A stretch of DNA of 64,000 nucleotides. Origin: Acanthosepion lycidas (taxonomy: Eukaryota; Mollusca; Cephalopoda; Sepiida; Sepiidae). A program made the position numbers and the translations under genes. Numbering within the stretch: the stretch's first letter is position 1; each line of letters starts with the position of its first letter. Where the stretch lies: NCBI GenBank assembly GCA_963932145.1, contig OZ010574.1:59840842-59904841 (forward strand), read 5' to 3'. The notes under the pieces are model-generated. The model worked only from the letters and a program-made list of their open reading frames with translations. It searched no databases and was not told the DNA's origin. This document shows positions 39,561-51,439 of this stretch, one piece after another.

Positions 39561-40243
39561 TTGAATAAAATTACTCCTTATTATTTCAAGATATTTTTGT
39601 GCAATTTTGGTAAACATATCTGTTAAAATGAGACGTTGGTGTTCGTTTTTGCATAATTTAGACGACAATTTATCCGTCGCACTGATAGGAAAGATAGAAT
39701 AAGGAACAAATAGAAAACGTTTATAAAATAAATATACAGACAGAAGCCGGGGGAACCAATGCCTTCATGTATATATGCAGACAAATAAAGAGGTAGGTAA
39801 GGTAATGGAGGCGATCTCATCCTAATCTCGCGATTTCACGCGCGCAGACGCATATAGATAGGTACCAGAGAACATCGTAGAAAAAAAAACAAAAAAAACA
39901 AAAAACAAACGTTTTATCGTTACGTAGATCTCCTTCTCAACCAAACAAAATTAAAATTAAGAAGAAACAAAAATGAGATAATTATATTACTCCGTTGAGA
40001 TGTCAGTCACCATTTAATTTAACGTATTCGCTTTTATTTTTTTATTTTTTTATTTGCATAGTTATTTATTTATTCATTTTCCTTATCTTTATATTTTTTT
40101 TTTTTTAATCATTTGATGATAATTCGTGCAGCTGGTTGATTCGCCATTTGGCAGTTTAACATACCTCAGCAAATTTCTTTTAGTTTCTCCCAACCACCAC
40201 GTGCCTCGTTTTCAAATATTTTCATTTTTTCTGCTTGCTAATT
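39561..40243. other. no gene seen
   Basis: AT-rich sequence with A- and T-runs near 39880-39910 and 40030-40110. Confidence 0.35.
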
Positions 40244-40245
40244 TA

Positions 40246-40326
40246 TTAGGTCGGTGCAAAAATAATGTCGTTTTTCTCACATAGTAACATATGTGAGAAA
40301 ACGACATTATTTCTGCACCAACCTAA
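40246..40326. mobile_element. mariner-type palindromic MITE, copy 3
   Basis: 81 bp: TTAGGTCGGTGCAAAAATAA to CTGCACCAACCTAA, with a different centre (TCACATAGTAACATATGTGA) from the other copies. TA lies at the left edge, CA at the right. Confidence 0.93.
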
Positions 40327-40419
40327 CATAACATTTTCTCGCATTCCGCCGCAGAACAGTAGGTAGCAAAGCTGATTAGGATTCGGCTGTCTATTTGCAG
40401 TCTCGCTTTGCATCGACGA

Positions 40420-40795
40420 CACGGCATATCACTTCCACGGAATCGACTCAGCCTCATTTCCTCTGTATTACGAGTGCATGAGGAAGTTCCGTTGTTTCAT
40501 TTTACAGGTTCAGACAGTTATAGCCAGAACATACGATACTACGTCCCCGGAATCGAATCACCCTCATTTCCTCTGTATGAGAAAGTTCCATTCTTTCGTT
40601 CCACAAGTTCAGACTTTACAGCCAGAACATACAATGCTACATCCAAGAAGTCAAATTACCATAATCGCCTCTGTATTGGAAATGTATGAGGGAGTTCCAA
40701 CCTTTCGTTCTACTAGGCCTTTACAGCTACGACATGCTATGTCCCTTCCACGGAATCGAATCACAGTCATTTCTTCAGTATTCTAAATGTTGTCG
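40420..40795. repeat. ~105-bp tandem repeat, about 3.5 units
   Basis: CCACGGAATCGACTCAGCCT begins near 40435 and recurs, diverged, at about 40547, 40642 and 40749. Each is followed by CATTTCCTCTGTAT and GAGGAAGTTCC...TTTC. Open frames here follow the period and are not genes. Confidence 0.85.
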
Positions 40796-40799
40796 CGAA

Positions 40800-41450
40800 T
40801 CCCACTCAGACAGTTTCTCTGGGAATGCTACATTGTGGAACCGACCCCTGCGTGTGTGCTTCCTTGATCAATCGTTATCAATCCACTTTATTCTCACAAT
40901 CTTCACCCCTTACAAACTTTTCTTATGTTCACAAGGTACAGCTCATTCATAATTGCCGTTTCTACAGTAACCGTTATCTTGAGTGGCACTTCAGCCTTGT
41001 ATTGTATGACACTTGATGGTCACAAGACAAATGTGACAGAAATAGTTTGGACAACGGTCAGAGGTCTTCTGTTATAGTCCTTCTTTTAATAACATGTGGC
41101 TTCGGGTCATAGCCAATCATGACACGCCACGGCTACCTTGTCTTTATTATTTGGGAATTACGATGAAAGATAGTGGAGTGGTTTTCCGTTGCCTTCTCCA
41201 GTTTGAAATTCATAATAGTCCTTCTTCTAGGGTTGCTGCCACCAAAGACTTTAGGGCTCCTTCCACACTATTACCCTTTAACCGCTAATTAACTAGTTAA
41301 CTAGTAATTTTTGGATTATTTATCATGAATTATTAATAACGTGAATTTTTATTATAAAAATACAATTTTAAATGCCATGTCCGTTCAGAAAATAAGTGAT
41401 CATGGCTCTCCATAACATCCTTTTCTTTATTATCTGTGAATTTCCGTGAC
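40800..41450. other. no supported gene
   Basis: Mixed sequence with short frames; nothing I recognise. Confidence 0.35.
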
Positions 41451-41454
41451 ATTT

Positions 41455-41695
41455 CATCGTGGTTTCGAATTCAGAGATTTTCTTAATCTTAGACTAGCTG
41501 CCTCTAGAGGGCTCAGTCTAAACTATTATTCCAACCATAGCTGGAGAGGAGAGAAAAAAGATGGATTCATACCTTTCTCAAAGCATTTTTTGCGTAAGTG
41601 CAAGCAACTGACTTGGCAAAAATTTGAACTTGGCTCGCCGATTTTGCGTTCTGAAACGTTACCCATTGCACAGACATCTCTCAACCATAACCGAA
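41455..41695 (-). repeat. SINE family 1 (degenerate copy)
   Basis: Order of CATAGCTGGAGAGGAGAG, GATTCATACCTTTCTCAAAG, AATTTGAACTTGGCTCGCCG and ACGTTACCCATTGCAC matches the minus view of the family-1 head and body at low identity. Confidence 0.6.
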
Positions 41696-41791
41696 ACAAA
41701 CTGAGTTGTATTTTCTGTATCAAGGTGGCTCTTTGCCTTGAATGCCTATTGGGACATAGGCTCACACCAAACTTCAAGTGAAATTCGTATA

Positions 41792-42480
41792 TACAAGGTG
41801 CGATGGGTAAATTGTCGCCATTTTATATTTTTAATTACGCGTTGTTTGAATTTTGACTTTGTCGACTGCGCAGTATAGTAGGGTCAGTTGGGTGCCGTAT
41901 GTAAGAAAAAGAGCTCCATGGCACAATTCACTCCGCCAGAAATTTGAAAATGGTATACTGCACTGATTGGCGTCGGAAGCTCCAATACAAACATTTCACA
42001 GTGTTTCGGTGTCAATCTGGGGACAGTGCAAATGATTCAGAAAGAGTTTGATGAGTCTAATGGTGATTACGAAATTACGACAGCTCGGAAAATTCACTCT
42101 GATTGTTCTCATAAGAAAAGAACTCCCGAATTTGTTGGTGAGGGCCTCAGACATAACACATGGGCCTACATCAAGTGCCTTGAGAAAATAGTGTTGCCCC
42201 GGGTCAAGAGAGTAGCTGCTGGAAGACACTATATCTGGCAACAAGACTCTGCACCATGCCACAAAAGCAGGAGAACCCTGTCATGGCTGTCAGACAATTT
42301 CTGCGACCACATCATCCGTTACATCTGGCCACGTAATTCCCCAGGCTACGATCCCCTTGATTATTATTTCTGTTCGAATGTTCTTTTATTCCGAGCACTT
42401 TCGGCTATACACTTAGCCATAAAAGAACATTCGAACAGTTTTTATAAAATTTATCATCTGAAAAGAAAAAATTATTAAAT
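41792..42480 (+). pseudogene. mariner element, internally deleted
   Basis: A terminal-repeat-like ACAAGGTGCGATGGGTAAAT (41794) precedes a decayed N-terminus and a frame reading WAYIKCLEKIVLPRVKRVAA, then GRHYIWQQDSAPCHKSRRTL and IWPRNSPGYDPLDYYF. QDSAPCH holds the second catalytic aspartate and PLDYY the third. The first aspartate region is deleted. The end is replaced by a short palindrome at 42370. Confidence 0.82.
42370..42438. repeat. 20-bp inverted repeat
   Basis: CTGTTCGAATGTTCTTTTAT (42370-42389) and its exact complement (42419-42438) enclose 29 bp. It starts within the mariner coding remnant, just after DYYF. Confidence 0.95.
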
Positions 42481-42562
42481 CGCATAAGAAATTGTATAAA
42501 AATCTAAATCAAAGCAGCTTGTCTGTCGTATTCAATGAAAGAAGGATTGCTGCCTAAATACG

Positions 42563-42600
<38 letters not shown>
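42475..42600 (+). repeat. retroelement-like segment ending in (CA)n(TA)n, copy 2
   Basis: One frame reads KNLNQSSLSVVFNERRIAA and is followed by AAATACG, (CA)11 and (TA)9. It is comparable to 23505-23691. The adjacent MITE starts at 42601. Confidence 0.45.
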
Positions 42601-42601
<1 letters not shown>

Positions 42602-42698
42602 TAGGTTCGTGCAAAAATAATGACGTAATAATGTCGTTTTTTGACGTATTTTTAACGTCAAAAAACGACATTACGTCATTATTTTTGCACCAACCTAA
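42601..42698. mobile_element. mariner-type palindromic MITE, copy 4
   Basis: 98 bp, flanked by TA on both sides (42599-42600, 42699-42700). It begins TTAGGTTCGTGCAAAAATAA and ends TTTTTGCACCAACCTAA, with a perfect central hairpin of GACGTAATAATGTCGTTTTT type. Confidence 0.95.
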
Positions 42699-42719
42699 TA
42701 TAAAAGACTGTTCTCTTTC

Positions 42720-43808
42720 ATCTAATGTCAGTTCTTAGATGGTTCTGTCGCGATGCCATCATTTTTTTTTATTACTATTAAAGCTATTTTTCCCCATTGC
42801 TGTCTTTTTTTCTGTCTGGAGCTTGATGCAACATTGTATGGTCTATGATCAAGTTGGCTTGTTGCAATTCGATTGTCGTCAGCTTTCTGACTGACAGGAT
42901 CTAATTACGGCTCAGTCTTACTTCACGTTCGGATCGCGCTGATGGATGGCTTCATTAATACTTCCGCCGTAAGAAAGGAGTTCCGGATGAGGTTGAAGAG
43001 TAGTGATAATTGCTTTAGACAGCAGTTGTTATGAGCGAACGAGATTTACGCATAGATAAAGGTGATGCGAACAGACTGAACGAGAAGCGCGTGTAAACTG
43101 AGAGGGAGCGAAGAACAGGCGAAGAAAAATATGGAAAGTAATAGAAATAGATGGAGATATGTATAGAGTGTGTAGTTATGGCATATTCTTTACGAAGATA
43201 CGATGTGTTAATTACGTTAGAATATTCTCTTGTGTCAATCTCCTCAGCGGAGCTGTCTTGCTCCTATGCAACATCTGTATTCCCTTGTCTTACTTTTAGC
43301 CGGGTTTGAAAAACAGTATTTTCGACGGCTGGAGGCAAACAATTAAATATAGGGATTCTAGAGCTGGTTTTGATTTGAAGGCTCGTTTAAATTAACCACG
43401 AGTTACTTTTAAAAAAAAAAAAAGAACTACCATTTCGATATGAATTAATTCAAATCATACAAAATAATGTCTATGATAAACCTGCTTATTAATCCCTTTG
43501 TGAGTTGGTTAGTGTCTTAGTTCGCACGACCGTTACGCCCCGCTAATACTGCATAAATAGTAGACTATTCCGTTTTGACCCCGTGAAAACACGGAACCCA
43601 TATGTCAGAAAAGCTACTTGGTTTCAGTGAGAATATGAATGAAAGAAGGGAAGACAGAAGTGTTTAACGCCTGTTTCAGTGAAATGGAAAAAGTTGTTAT
43701 TTTCAGATTATTTCATTCGTACCCACATAATTATAAATAAATTTGTTAATAGAGGTGTTTTCAAGGCAGGTTTTCGGCTCGTAACAATAATTTCATATGC
43801 TGTATTTT
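42720..43808. other. no gene seen
   Basis: No recognised element in about 1.1 kb of mixed composition. Confidence 0.4.
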
Positions 43809-44630
43809 CTTGTATATAATACGACTTGAGTATAATACGACCCTGTGTCTTTAAAGCTAAAAAAGGGAATAAATAACATCGTTGAGTATAATACGACCCC
43901 GTGTCTTTAAAGCTAAAAAAGGGAATAAATAACATCGTTGAGTATAATACGACCCCGTGTCTTTAAAGCTAAAAAAGGGAATAAATAACATCGTTGAGTA
44001 TAATACGACCCCGTGTTTCCGAAGTTAAAAAAAAGAGAATATATAACATCCTTGAGTATAATACGTACCTGTGTAACTGAAGCTAACAAACGGGAATAAA
44101 TATCATCCTTGAGTATAAGACGATCCCGGGTTTCCGAACATTAAAACAGGGAATAAATAAGATCCTTGGATATATTATGACCCTGTGTTTCCGAAGCTAA
44201 AAGCAGGGAATAAATAACATCCTTGAATATAATACGTACCTGTGTTAATGAAGCGAACAACCGAGCATAAATATCATCCTTGAGTATAAGACGAGCAGTG
44301 GTTTCCGAAGCTAAAATAAGGGAATAAACAGCATCCTTGAGTATAAGACGAACCCGGGTTTCTGAAGTTAAATTTAAGTTAAGTTAATATTCATCCTTGA
44401 ATATAATACGATCCAGTATTTCTGAAACGAAAAAAAGGGAATAAATAACATTATAATACGACCCCATGTTGCTGAAGCTCCAAACGAGGAATAAATAGCA
44501 TTCTTGAGAATAAACGACCCTATGATTCTGCAGCTAAAAGCAGGGAATAAATTACATCCTTGAGTATAATACATTCCCTTAATACATCCTTGAGTATAAT
44601 ACATTCCCTTAATACATCCACTTATATAAT
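43809..44630. repeat. 56-bp minisatellite, about 15 units
   Basis: Units of GAGTATAATACGACCCCGTG, TCTTTAAAGCTAAAAAAGGG and AATAAATAACATC start near 43826, 43884, 43940 and 43996 (almost identical), then diverge through 44054, 44109, 44165, 44222, 44279, 44336, 44394, 44445, 44500, 44556 and 44588. The first four are the most recent. CAGTATAATACGAC also occurs at 45096, with its inverse at about 45125. Confidence 0.95.
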
Positions 44631-44639
44631 TTCTTTTAA

Positions 44640-45204
44640 TGTATCATAGCCTTTAAAATCTCAATGTCGTACATATATTCCACTAAAATATTAGATTTTT
44701 CGTCATATTAAAGAATAGAAATGAACCGGATGTTTAGCCATTGCTCGTTTCTTCTCTAATTTCTGTTTCAAAACTTATTTCCGTTGAAAGATCTTTTGCT
44801 ATAACATTAATGTTATCCACACACCACAGATCTTGAGTATTCCCTTTATTTTTTATTTTTTCAATCAATTTCGCTGAATTTCCTGTCTTTGTTACAAAAT
44901 ACGTTCAATTACGCTGATTTCCCACGAATAAATATTGCTTACATATCAAATACCTTTTGCAACGTGTTGTTATCAAAATCTGCCTCCTTAGTATTTTAAT
45001 TATGTATTATTCTGAGTTTATTTGAAATCTTGCTGTTGAAACAGTTTTTTGATAAGAATTTTTTTTAAGCTGAGTAAAAGTTTCAGAAAACGTGTTCAGT
45101 ATAATACGACTCAACTCAAAATTACTCGTATTATACAAAAGAAAATACTGTATACCGTCCAAGGAAAACAATTTATAATTTGTTTATTGTCCACATATTT
45201 GCTG
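44640..45204. other. no gene; inverted TATAATACGA pair
   Basis: AT-rich sequence. At 45096-45136 CAGTATAATACGAC faces CTCGTATTATAC, a small inverted pair related to the minisatellite unit. Confidence 0.5.
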
Positions 45205-45490
45205 TTTTTATCGCAACGTTTCGGTTGTTGTGCCCTCCGACCTTCCTCAAGTGTATATCGATCTGGGTAACCCATAGGTAATTCCTAACTGAATCCTTTA
45301 ATTAATTTATTGGGGCAGAATGTTCTCTGTTGCTTATGTCTAGGGATATCAACTAATTTTTATTTAGTACTGCTCGCCCGTTTCCACTGAGTGCAAGTAT
45401 ATACTGCCAAATCCATGAATTGAACTCATGTCGACTCTATCACCAAATTCACAAGCGAACATTTTGCCCATTAGGCCATTGCCAGATATT
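45205..45490 (-). mobile_element. SINE with hammerhead-like motif, copy 3
   Basis: The minus strand has a tRNA-like head (GGCCTAATGGGCAAAATGTT; GAGTTCAATTCATGG) near 45480-45415, a body ending AATTACCTATGGGTTACC, and the motif GAGGAAGGTCGG...ACAACCGAAACGTT (45250-45214). It is more diverged than copies 1 and 2. Confidence 0.6.
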
Positions 45491-45573
45491 TGAGTTGAAA
45501 TAAAGTCTGTATGTATGTGCATGAAAAAGAGAAAGGTGATTTAAATACAAAGAGAGAGAGAGGGAGAGAGAGA

Positions 45574-45631
45574 GAAGAAGAAGAAGAAGAAGAAGAAGAA
45601 GAAGAAGAAGAAGAAGAAGAAGAAGAAGAAA
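45574..45631. repeat. (AAG)n microsatellite
   Basis: About 19 AAG units after a (GA)n run. The poly-phenylalanine frame opposite is an artefact. Confidence 0.96.
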
Positions 45632-45639
45632 ATTTGCTG

Positions 45640-46250
45640 AAATTTCAGCTGTGGCCTTGGGCGTAAGATTGTTGGTAAGTGTAGACGACTGAAGGCAGTT
45701 CCTTTGAAGTTACCGGTAGCCGAAGCGGAATCCTGTTGAAGCGAGTGCGCCCACCGAATCATTCGTTGCCAACTTCATTTATATTTACTTTAAGAGGCTC
45801 CGAGCTTTGGACTTCAAAACACCAATACACCAATATAATGATTCACTGGGTCTATTTTTCATGTGGTATAGTCCTATACTAAGCCCGTATGAAAAAGGGA
45901 TTCAATAAAACTGATTTTGAAATTTACAAAATTGAGGACAAATTTTACTGTTATTAGTATTACTGCAGATCTAGCAACCTCGACATCAGATGTTTTTCCT
46001 TTTCATATGAAGGTAAAAATGTGCACATATTCACTTTAAAGAATCCCTTTACGGGTTCTCTTTGGCATGTATTAATTTCCAATACCACTCGTCTCGCGTT
46101 TTGGGCCCATAATTAGACAAGCGTCAGGAATTCTTTATTTCTTAGATTAAATGCAGGTGACTGAAACAGCATAGAGCAAATCTGTTATTCAGATGGTAGA
46201 CCAATGAATAAAATTAAAGATCATCAGTGTGCTTATTTTTTTTCAGAAAT
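45640..46250. other. no gene seen
   Basis: No recognised feature. Confidence 0.35.
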
Positions 46251-46301
46251 CTATCTATCTCTGTTTATACCTACCTACCTACCTATCTATCTATCTATCT
46301 A

Positions 46302-46357
<56 letters not shown>

Positions 46358-46407
46358 ATTCTGTTCATATCTATCTACCTTTATATCTATGTCGATTCAT
46401 ATCTCAG

Positions 46408-46452
<45 letters not shown>

Positions 46453-46609
46453 GTCTCCTAATATATCTCTCCCACACTCTCTCTCTATATATATATCTAT
46501 CTATATATCTTAAGATATATCTGTCTACTTCAGGTTTCAAAAAATTTCAAACTGTCATTATTCATCTGTCACAGTCTGTTCCCTCCCTATCTATCTATCT
46601 ATCTATCTA

Positions 46610-46657
<48 letters not shown>

Positions 46658-46793
46658 TCTATTCATATCTATCTACCTATCGAGATTCATATATCAGGCT
46701 GTTCATATCTATGTATTTATCTTAATTTGTTCATATCTATTTCAGTCTGTTCATATCTATCTACCTATGTATCGCAGTCTAATATTTCTTTCT

Positions 46794-46852
<59 letters not shown>

Positions 46853-47533
46853 GATATATGTCTACTTCAGGTTTCAAAAAGTTTTAAACTATCTCTCTAT
46901 CTATCTACTATCTCTCTATCTATCTATCTACTATATCTCTATCTATCTATCTACTATCTACTATATCTCTATCTATCTATCTATCTACTATCTCTCTATC
47001 TATCTATCTATCTACTATCTCTCTATCTATCTATCTATCTATCTACTATCTCTCTATCTATCTACTATCTATCTATCTATCTATCTATCTACTATCTATC
47101 TATCTATCTATCTACTATCTATCTATCTATCTATCTACTATCTCTCTATCTATCTATCTATCTACTATCTCTCTATCTATCTATCTATCTATCTACTATC
47201 TCTCTATCTATCTATCTATCTACTATCTCTCTATCTATCTATCTATCTATCTACTATCTATCTATCTATCTATCTACTATCTATCTATCTATCTATCTAT
47301 CTACTATCTATCTATCTATCTATCTACTATCTATCTATCTATCTACTATCTCTCTATCTATCTATCTATCTACTATCTATCTATCTATCTACTATCTATC
47401 TATCTATCTATCTATCTACTATCTATCTATCTATCTATCTACTATCTATCTATCTATCTACTATCTCTCTATCTATCTATCTATCTACTATCTATCTATC
47501 TATCTACTATCTATCTATCTATCTATCTATCTA

Positions 47534-47568
<35 letters not shown>

Positions 47569-47687
47569 CTATCTCTCTATCTATCTATCTATCTACTATC
47601 TATCTATCTATCTACTATCTATCTATCTATCTATCTATCTACTATCTATCTATCTATCTACTATCTATCTATCTATCTATCTATCTA

Positions 47688-47722
<35 letters not shown>

Positions 47723-48367
47723 CTATCTCTCTATCTATCTATCTATCTACTATCTATCTATCTATCTACTATCTATCTATCTATCTATCTACTATCTATC
47801 TATCTATCTATCTACTATCTATCTATCTATCTATCTACTATCTATCTATCTATCTACTATCTATCTATCTATCTATCTATCTACTATCTATCTATCTATC
47901 TATCTACTATCTCTCTATCTATCTATCTATCTACTATCTATCTATCTATCTACTATCTATCTATCTATCTATCTATCTACTATCTCTCTATCTATCTATC
48001 TATCTACTATCTATCTATCTATCTATCTATCTACTATCTATCTATCTATCTATCTACTATCTCTCTATCTATCTCTCTATCTATCTATCTATCTATCTAC
48101 TATCTATCTATCTATCTACTATCTATCTATCTATCTATCTATCTACTATCTCTCTATCTATCTCTCTATCTATCTATCTATCTATCTACTATCTATCTAT
48201 CTATCTATCTATCTACTATCTATCTATCTATCTATCTATCTACTATCTCTCTATCTATCTCTCTATCTATCTATCTATCTATCTATCTACTATCTATCTA
48301 TCTATCTATCTATCTATCTCTCTATCTATCTCTCTATCTATCTACTATCTCTCTATCTATCTATCTG
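46251..48367. repeat. (TCTA)n array of ~2.1 kb with (TA)n blocks
   Basis: Three TCTA/TA composite blocks (46250-46510, 46585-46655, 46795-46850) share a common flank (AGATATATCTGTCTACTTCA, GGTTTCAAAAA), then 46890-48367 is an almost pure array. Periodic ACTATCTCTC and CTACTATC variants punctuate the array at irregular intervals. A four-base repeat reads I-Y-L-S in every forward frame without stops, which explains a 713-codon frame here; it is not a gene. Confidence 0.97.
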
Positions 48368-48369
48368 AG

Positions 48370-49325
48370 TCTGTTCATACATATATTTTATGATCTATCT
48401 ATTGCGCTTTTATTCTTCCCCTTCCGAATGTTTCTTTTTTTGAAATGGCTAATTTTACCATTGCTATCAGTATTTTGTCATCTTTACTTTTAACACCAAG
48501 GATCGATGTTGGAGCTTAAATTAAAGGCCATATTTATTAAATGCTTATTTTCAAGTGGGGGGTAGAGAATATTAGCGCAACACAATCTTGCTAACCTCCA
48601 CTCCTTCAGTCCTTGGGCCCATTACACTAAACATCAATCACAACATCTTAATTTCTCAAATCCCCATCGTCTCGAGCCGAGCCAATCCAGATCCGCACTG
48701 TAACTTTACATTCTTTACCAGCAAAGAAAACCACTTTGCTTTTAAAATACTTCCAAATCATCTATACTGAATAGCTCTCTTCTTGTTTTTGTTCCGCAGT
48801 TGCAAAGCTTCCACTTTCAAAAACGGATAGAGACGGCACTAAAATGGGCTCCATGAAAGCTCGCAATGACCACAGGCCTTTTTTTTTTTTTTTTTTTTTT
48901 GGCATCTGAACTCACTGCACCGTATACGCGTTGAGGGATAAGGAAAAAAAAACTATTTTCAGTACATTCCGATCTCTTCACTTCGATGGCAATTCAGTGC
49001 TTGAGATTTTATGTGTAACTGTAAGGTAAAAATGTCCATTGATCAGTGTGAATTTCTAAAGCAAACCCAAGGAATTTTCAGCTCTGTAGTGAAATAAGAA
49101 CAACATCAGAGGAATGCTTAACAATATTACCGCGGAAAATATCTCTTTAAAAAAAGTTTAAAAAATTTAGAAAGCACTCAGAGAGCGCATACTTCGCCAA
49201 CGTCATCGTAACCTGATAATCAAGTTACAAATAACAGACTCGTAGCAAAAGTTGTTAATTATTGCCAATAAATTTCAAGACAGTCATTAACGTATTTTTT
49301 GGTCAATCGATTTTATTCTTTTATT
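48370..49325. other. no supported gene
   Basis: A 60-codon frame (48588-48770) ends FKILPNHLY and may be an old LINE terminus. There is a T-run at 48880-48900. Nothing else is recognised. Confidence 0.35.
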
Positions 49326-49329
49326 CTTG

Positions 49330-49910
49330 GCTGCCTTATAGAAAGATTGATATTACATAGCTGTTCCACACCCCTTTCTTTGTTTCTAACGAAATTTTCT
49401 TTTTTCTTATTACTTTGCTTAACTTTTTGGGTGCATCTTCCGCTATTCCAATGTGCTTTCTGATTTCAGTGTCTCCTTTTGCATGCTCTGCTAAAACACT
49501 TCCCAGATATTTAAAATTCTGTACTTGTTTGATATTGACATCTCTATTTTGGAGTTCGCTTCTTTGCTCTGTTTCTCTCAGCAACAGCCATACATTCTGT
49601 CTTCTTCCCGTTGAAAGTTAGTCTGTTCTTCTTGCTTTCCTTTACTACCTTGTCTAGGGGGTTCTGTAGTTTTGCTTCCGTGTCTGCCATCAACACATCT
49701 ACGGGTTTTATGACTGCGTCCACTGATAATTAAATCCTGGTTGGGTCTTCAGCTCCTTTAGGATAGCAGCGCTGTAGCCGTTGAATAACTCCAGTGAGAA
49801 GACACATCCTTGCCCTACGACCTTTTCTGCTTTTGTATAGCAACTCATTTTTTCTATCTGTATGCAGGTGGCTTGTCGAAAGAGGAATATGCAAACATTC
49901 TCCCTCATTC
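49330..49910 (-). pseudogene. RTE-type LINE reverse transcriptase remnant
   Basis: In order on the minus strand: VVGQGCVFSLELFNGYSAAI, then LKELKTQPGFN near 49820-49750 (family RQGCVFSP.LFN.YSE.IL.EL), a region with the VLMADTEAKLQ part of the thumb, NRLTFNGKK, and NIKQVQNFKYLGSVLAEHAK then DTEIRKHIGIAED and ETKKGV. The YADD box region (about 49735-49690) is disrupted. It is a 5'- and 3'-truncated dead copy. Confidence 0.82.
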
Positions 49911-50024
49911 CAGTATCGTCGTAAGCACCAGAATATCTCCCCTTTTATTATCAGGGTTTTTTAAAATCTTTATAGATATGCATGTAAGCGTAAGCGTCAC
50001 TTTTACAATACTCATGAAGGCTTG

Positions 50025-50095
50025 TGGGTACATCACGTTAAAACATCAGTTCCCGTAAGATCACTATAGTTAAGCAACATTGAGCCCGGTGAATA
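50025..50095 (+). rRNA. 5S rRNA-like fragment
   Basis: GGTACATCACGTTAAAACAT, CAGTTCCCGTAAGATCACTA and AGTTAAGCAACATTGAGCCC follow the first two thirds of 5S rRNA including the A box. The C box and 3' end are missing. Confidence 0.6.
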
Positions 50096-50099
50096 ATGA

Positions 50100-50448
50100 G
50101 ATACAAACCCGCTATGGTAATCAAATCTCGAAACCGCCTGATCTTGAACAAAAATGTCTCTTAAAACACACATCACTGATGCCCTTCGTTATGGAGGTTT
50201 AGTGAACATAGGAGTTGCTTAAACATGTGTTAATGTTATTATGTTCAATGAATCCAGTCGCTGGATCGAATTGTAACACTAGTCAGCAGAACGAATATCG
50301 CAGGAGATGAAATAACACAGTAATTATCAATTGTCAATGGGCATCTGAAGATGGCTAGGGGGTACTTAACAGTGGCAGGATATTCATATTCATATCGTGA
50401 GCAGGCAGAGATGATTTTTACATAAGGCCGCACGAATGTTATGGACGC
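50100..50448. other. no gene seen
   Basis: No recognised element. It may include the eroded left end of the following transposon. Confidence 0.3.
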
Positions 50449-51350
50449 GAGGCTGCACAGCCGTATCAGATTGCGCTTCCAGACCTAAGGCAGCCGAGTC
50501 ATCCAGGCTTTGCTGCTGTTTATCGTCGCGATGCTGAGACAGAATCCGTGACACCACAAACTATGGATCGAGGATGACCGAGGTCCGCTCGTACGCCTGA
50601 CCACGAAGAACATATTTTATAGGCTGTCGGGGATGATCCAGGTATTAACACGCATCAAGTGGTCCTAGCATGTCGTACATCTCATAGTACCGTATGGAGG
50701 GTATTTCAAGAACAGCTCCTCTATCCGTATCATTTGCACCGTTTACAGGGTTTTCGACCTCTGATCACTCATCAAGAAAGAGCTTTTGCTGATGTTTTAT
50801 TGCACAAACTACCGATCCGTTGTCTGTCTCTTCAGTCTTGTTTACGGATGAGATGGAATAACAAATTTACTCAACCAACATTTGTGGTAGGTCCATATGT
50901 TCTCCCAGCACGTCTTACAGGAGCTGTCTATAGGGACTTTATTTCGGACAAATTTCCAGATCTGCTAGAGGATGCACCCCAGATAATACGAAGACACATG
51001 TGGTTCATGCATGATGGGGCTTCAGCACATTTTTGTCAATTGTTCGTACTGCACTGGCTGACATCTGCCTTGAAAGATGGATAGTGAGAAAGGGACCTGT
51101 TCCATGCCCAGCACGTTCCCCGACCCCAAACCTTTGGATTTTTATCTGTGGGGTCACCTAAAACAATTGTTTTTGGGGTTTTTTTTGTTTGTTTTTGTTT
51201 TTTCGCAGCAGATATTAATAATGAAGAGACGCTTCATCAACATGTTATGGGAGCCTCTGAAGCCATTCGACACCGTGTGGGAGTTTGAAAGGGTCTGTCA
51301 TTCCGACGGCTGCATACGTGTGTAGAAACAAGTGCAGGACATTTTGAACA
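50449..51350 (+). pseudogene. Tc1/mariner-superfamily transposase remnant
   Basis: The frame 50659-51084 reads SHSTVWRVFQEQLLYPYHLH, then RLQGFRPLITHQERAFADVL and FVVGPYVLPARLTGAVYRDF, ARRHMWF-type RRHMWFMHDGASAHF. GPVPCPARSPDPKPLDFYLW and GHLKQLFLG follow in another frame at about 51095-51180. HDGA.AH and SPD..PLDF.LW hold the second and third catalytic residues of a family widespread in arthropods. A T/G-rich run at 51175-51205 interrupts the tail; RHRVGVFERVC and a stop follow. The first catalytic motif is lost. Confidence 0.82.
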
Positions 51351-51439
51351 TTTGTAATGAGTTTTTTTTTTTTCTTGAGATACAACGATGGACGTTTTGA
51401 CGTGTTTATATGGACATTTTATCGTGTTTTTTGGTGTCA

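Noticed and set aside
46227..48368. 713-codon open frame of I, Y, L and S
   Set aside because: It is a translation of a tetranucleotide repeat that has no stop codon in any forward frame; there is no coding signal.
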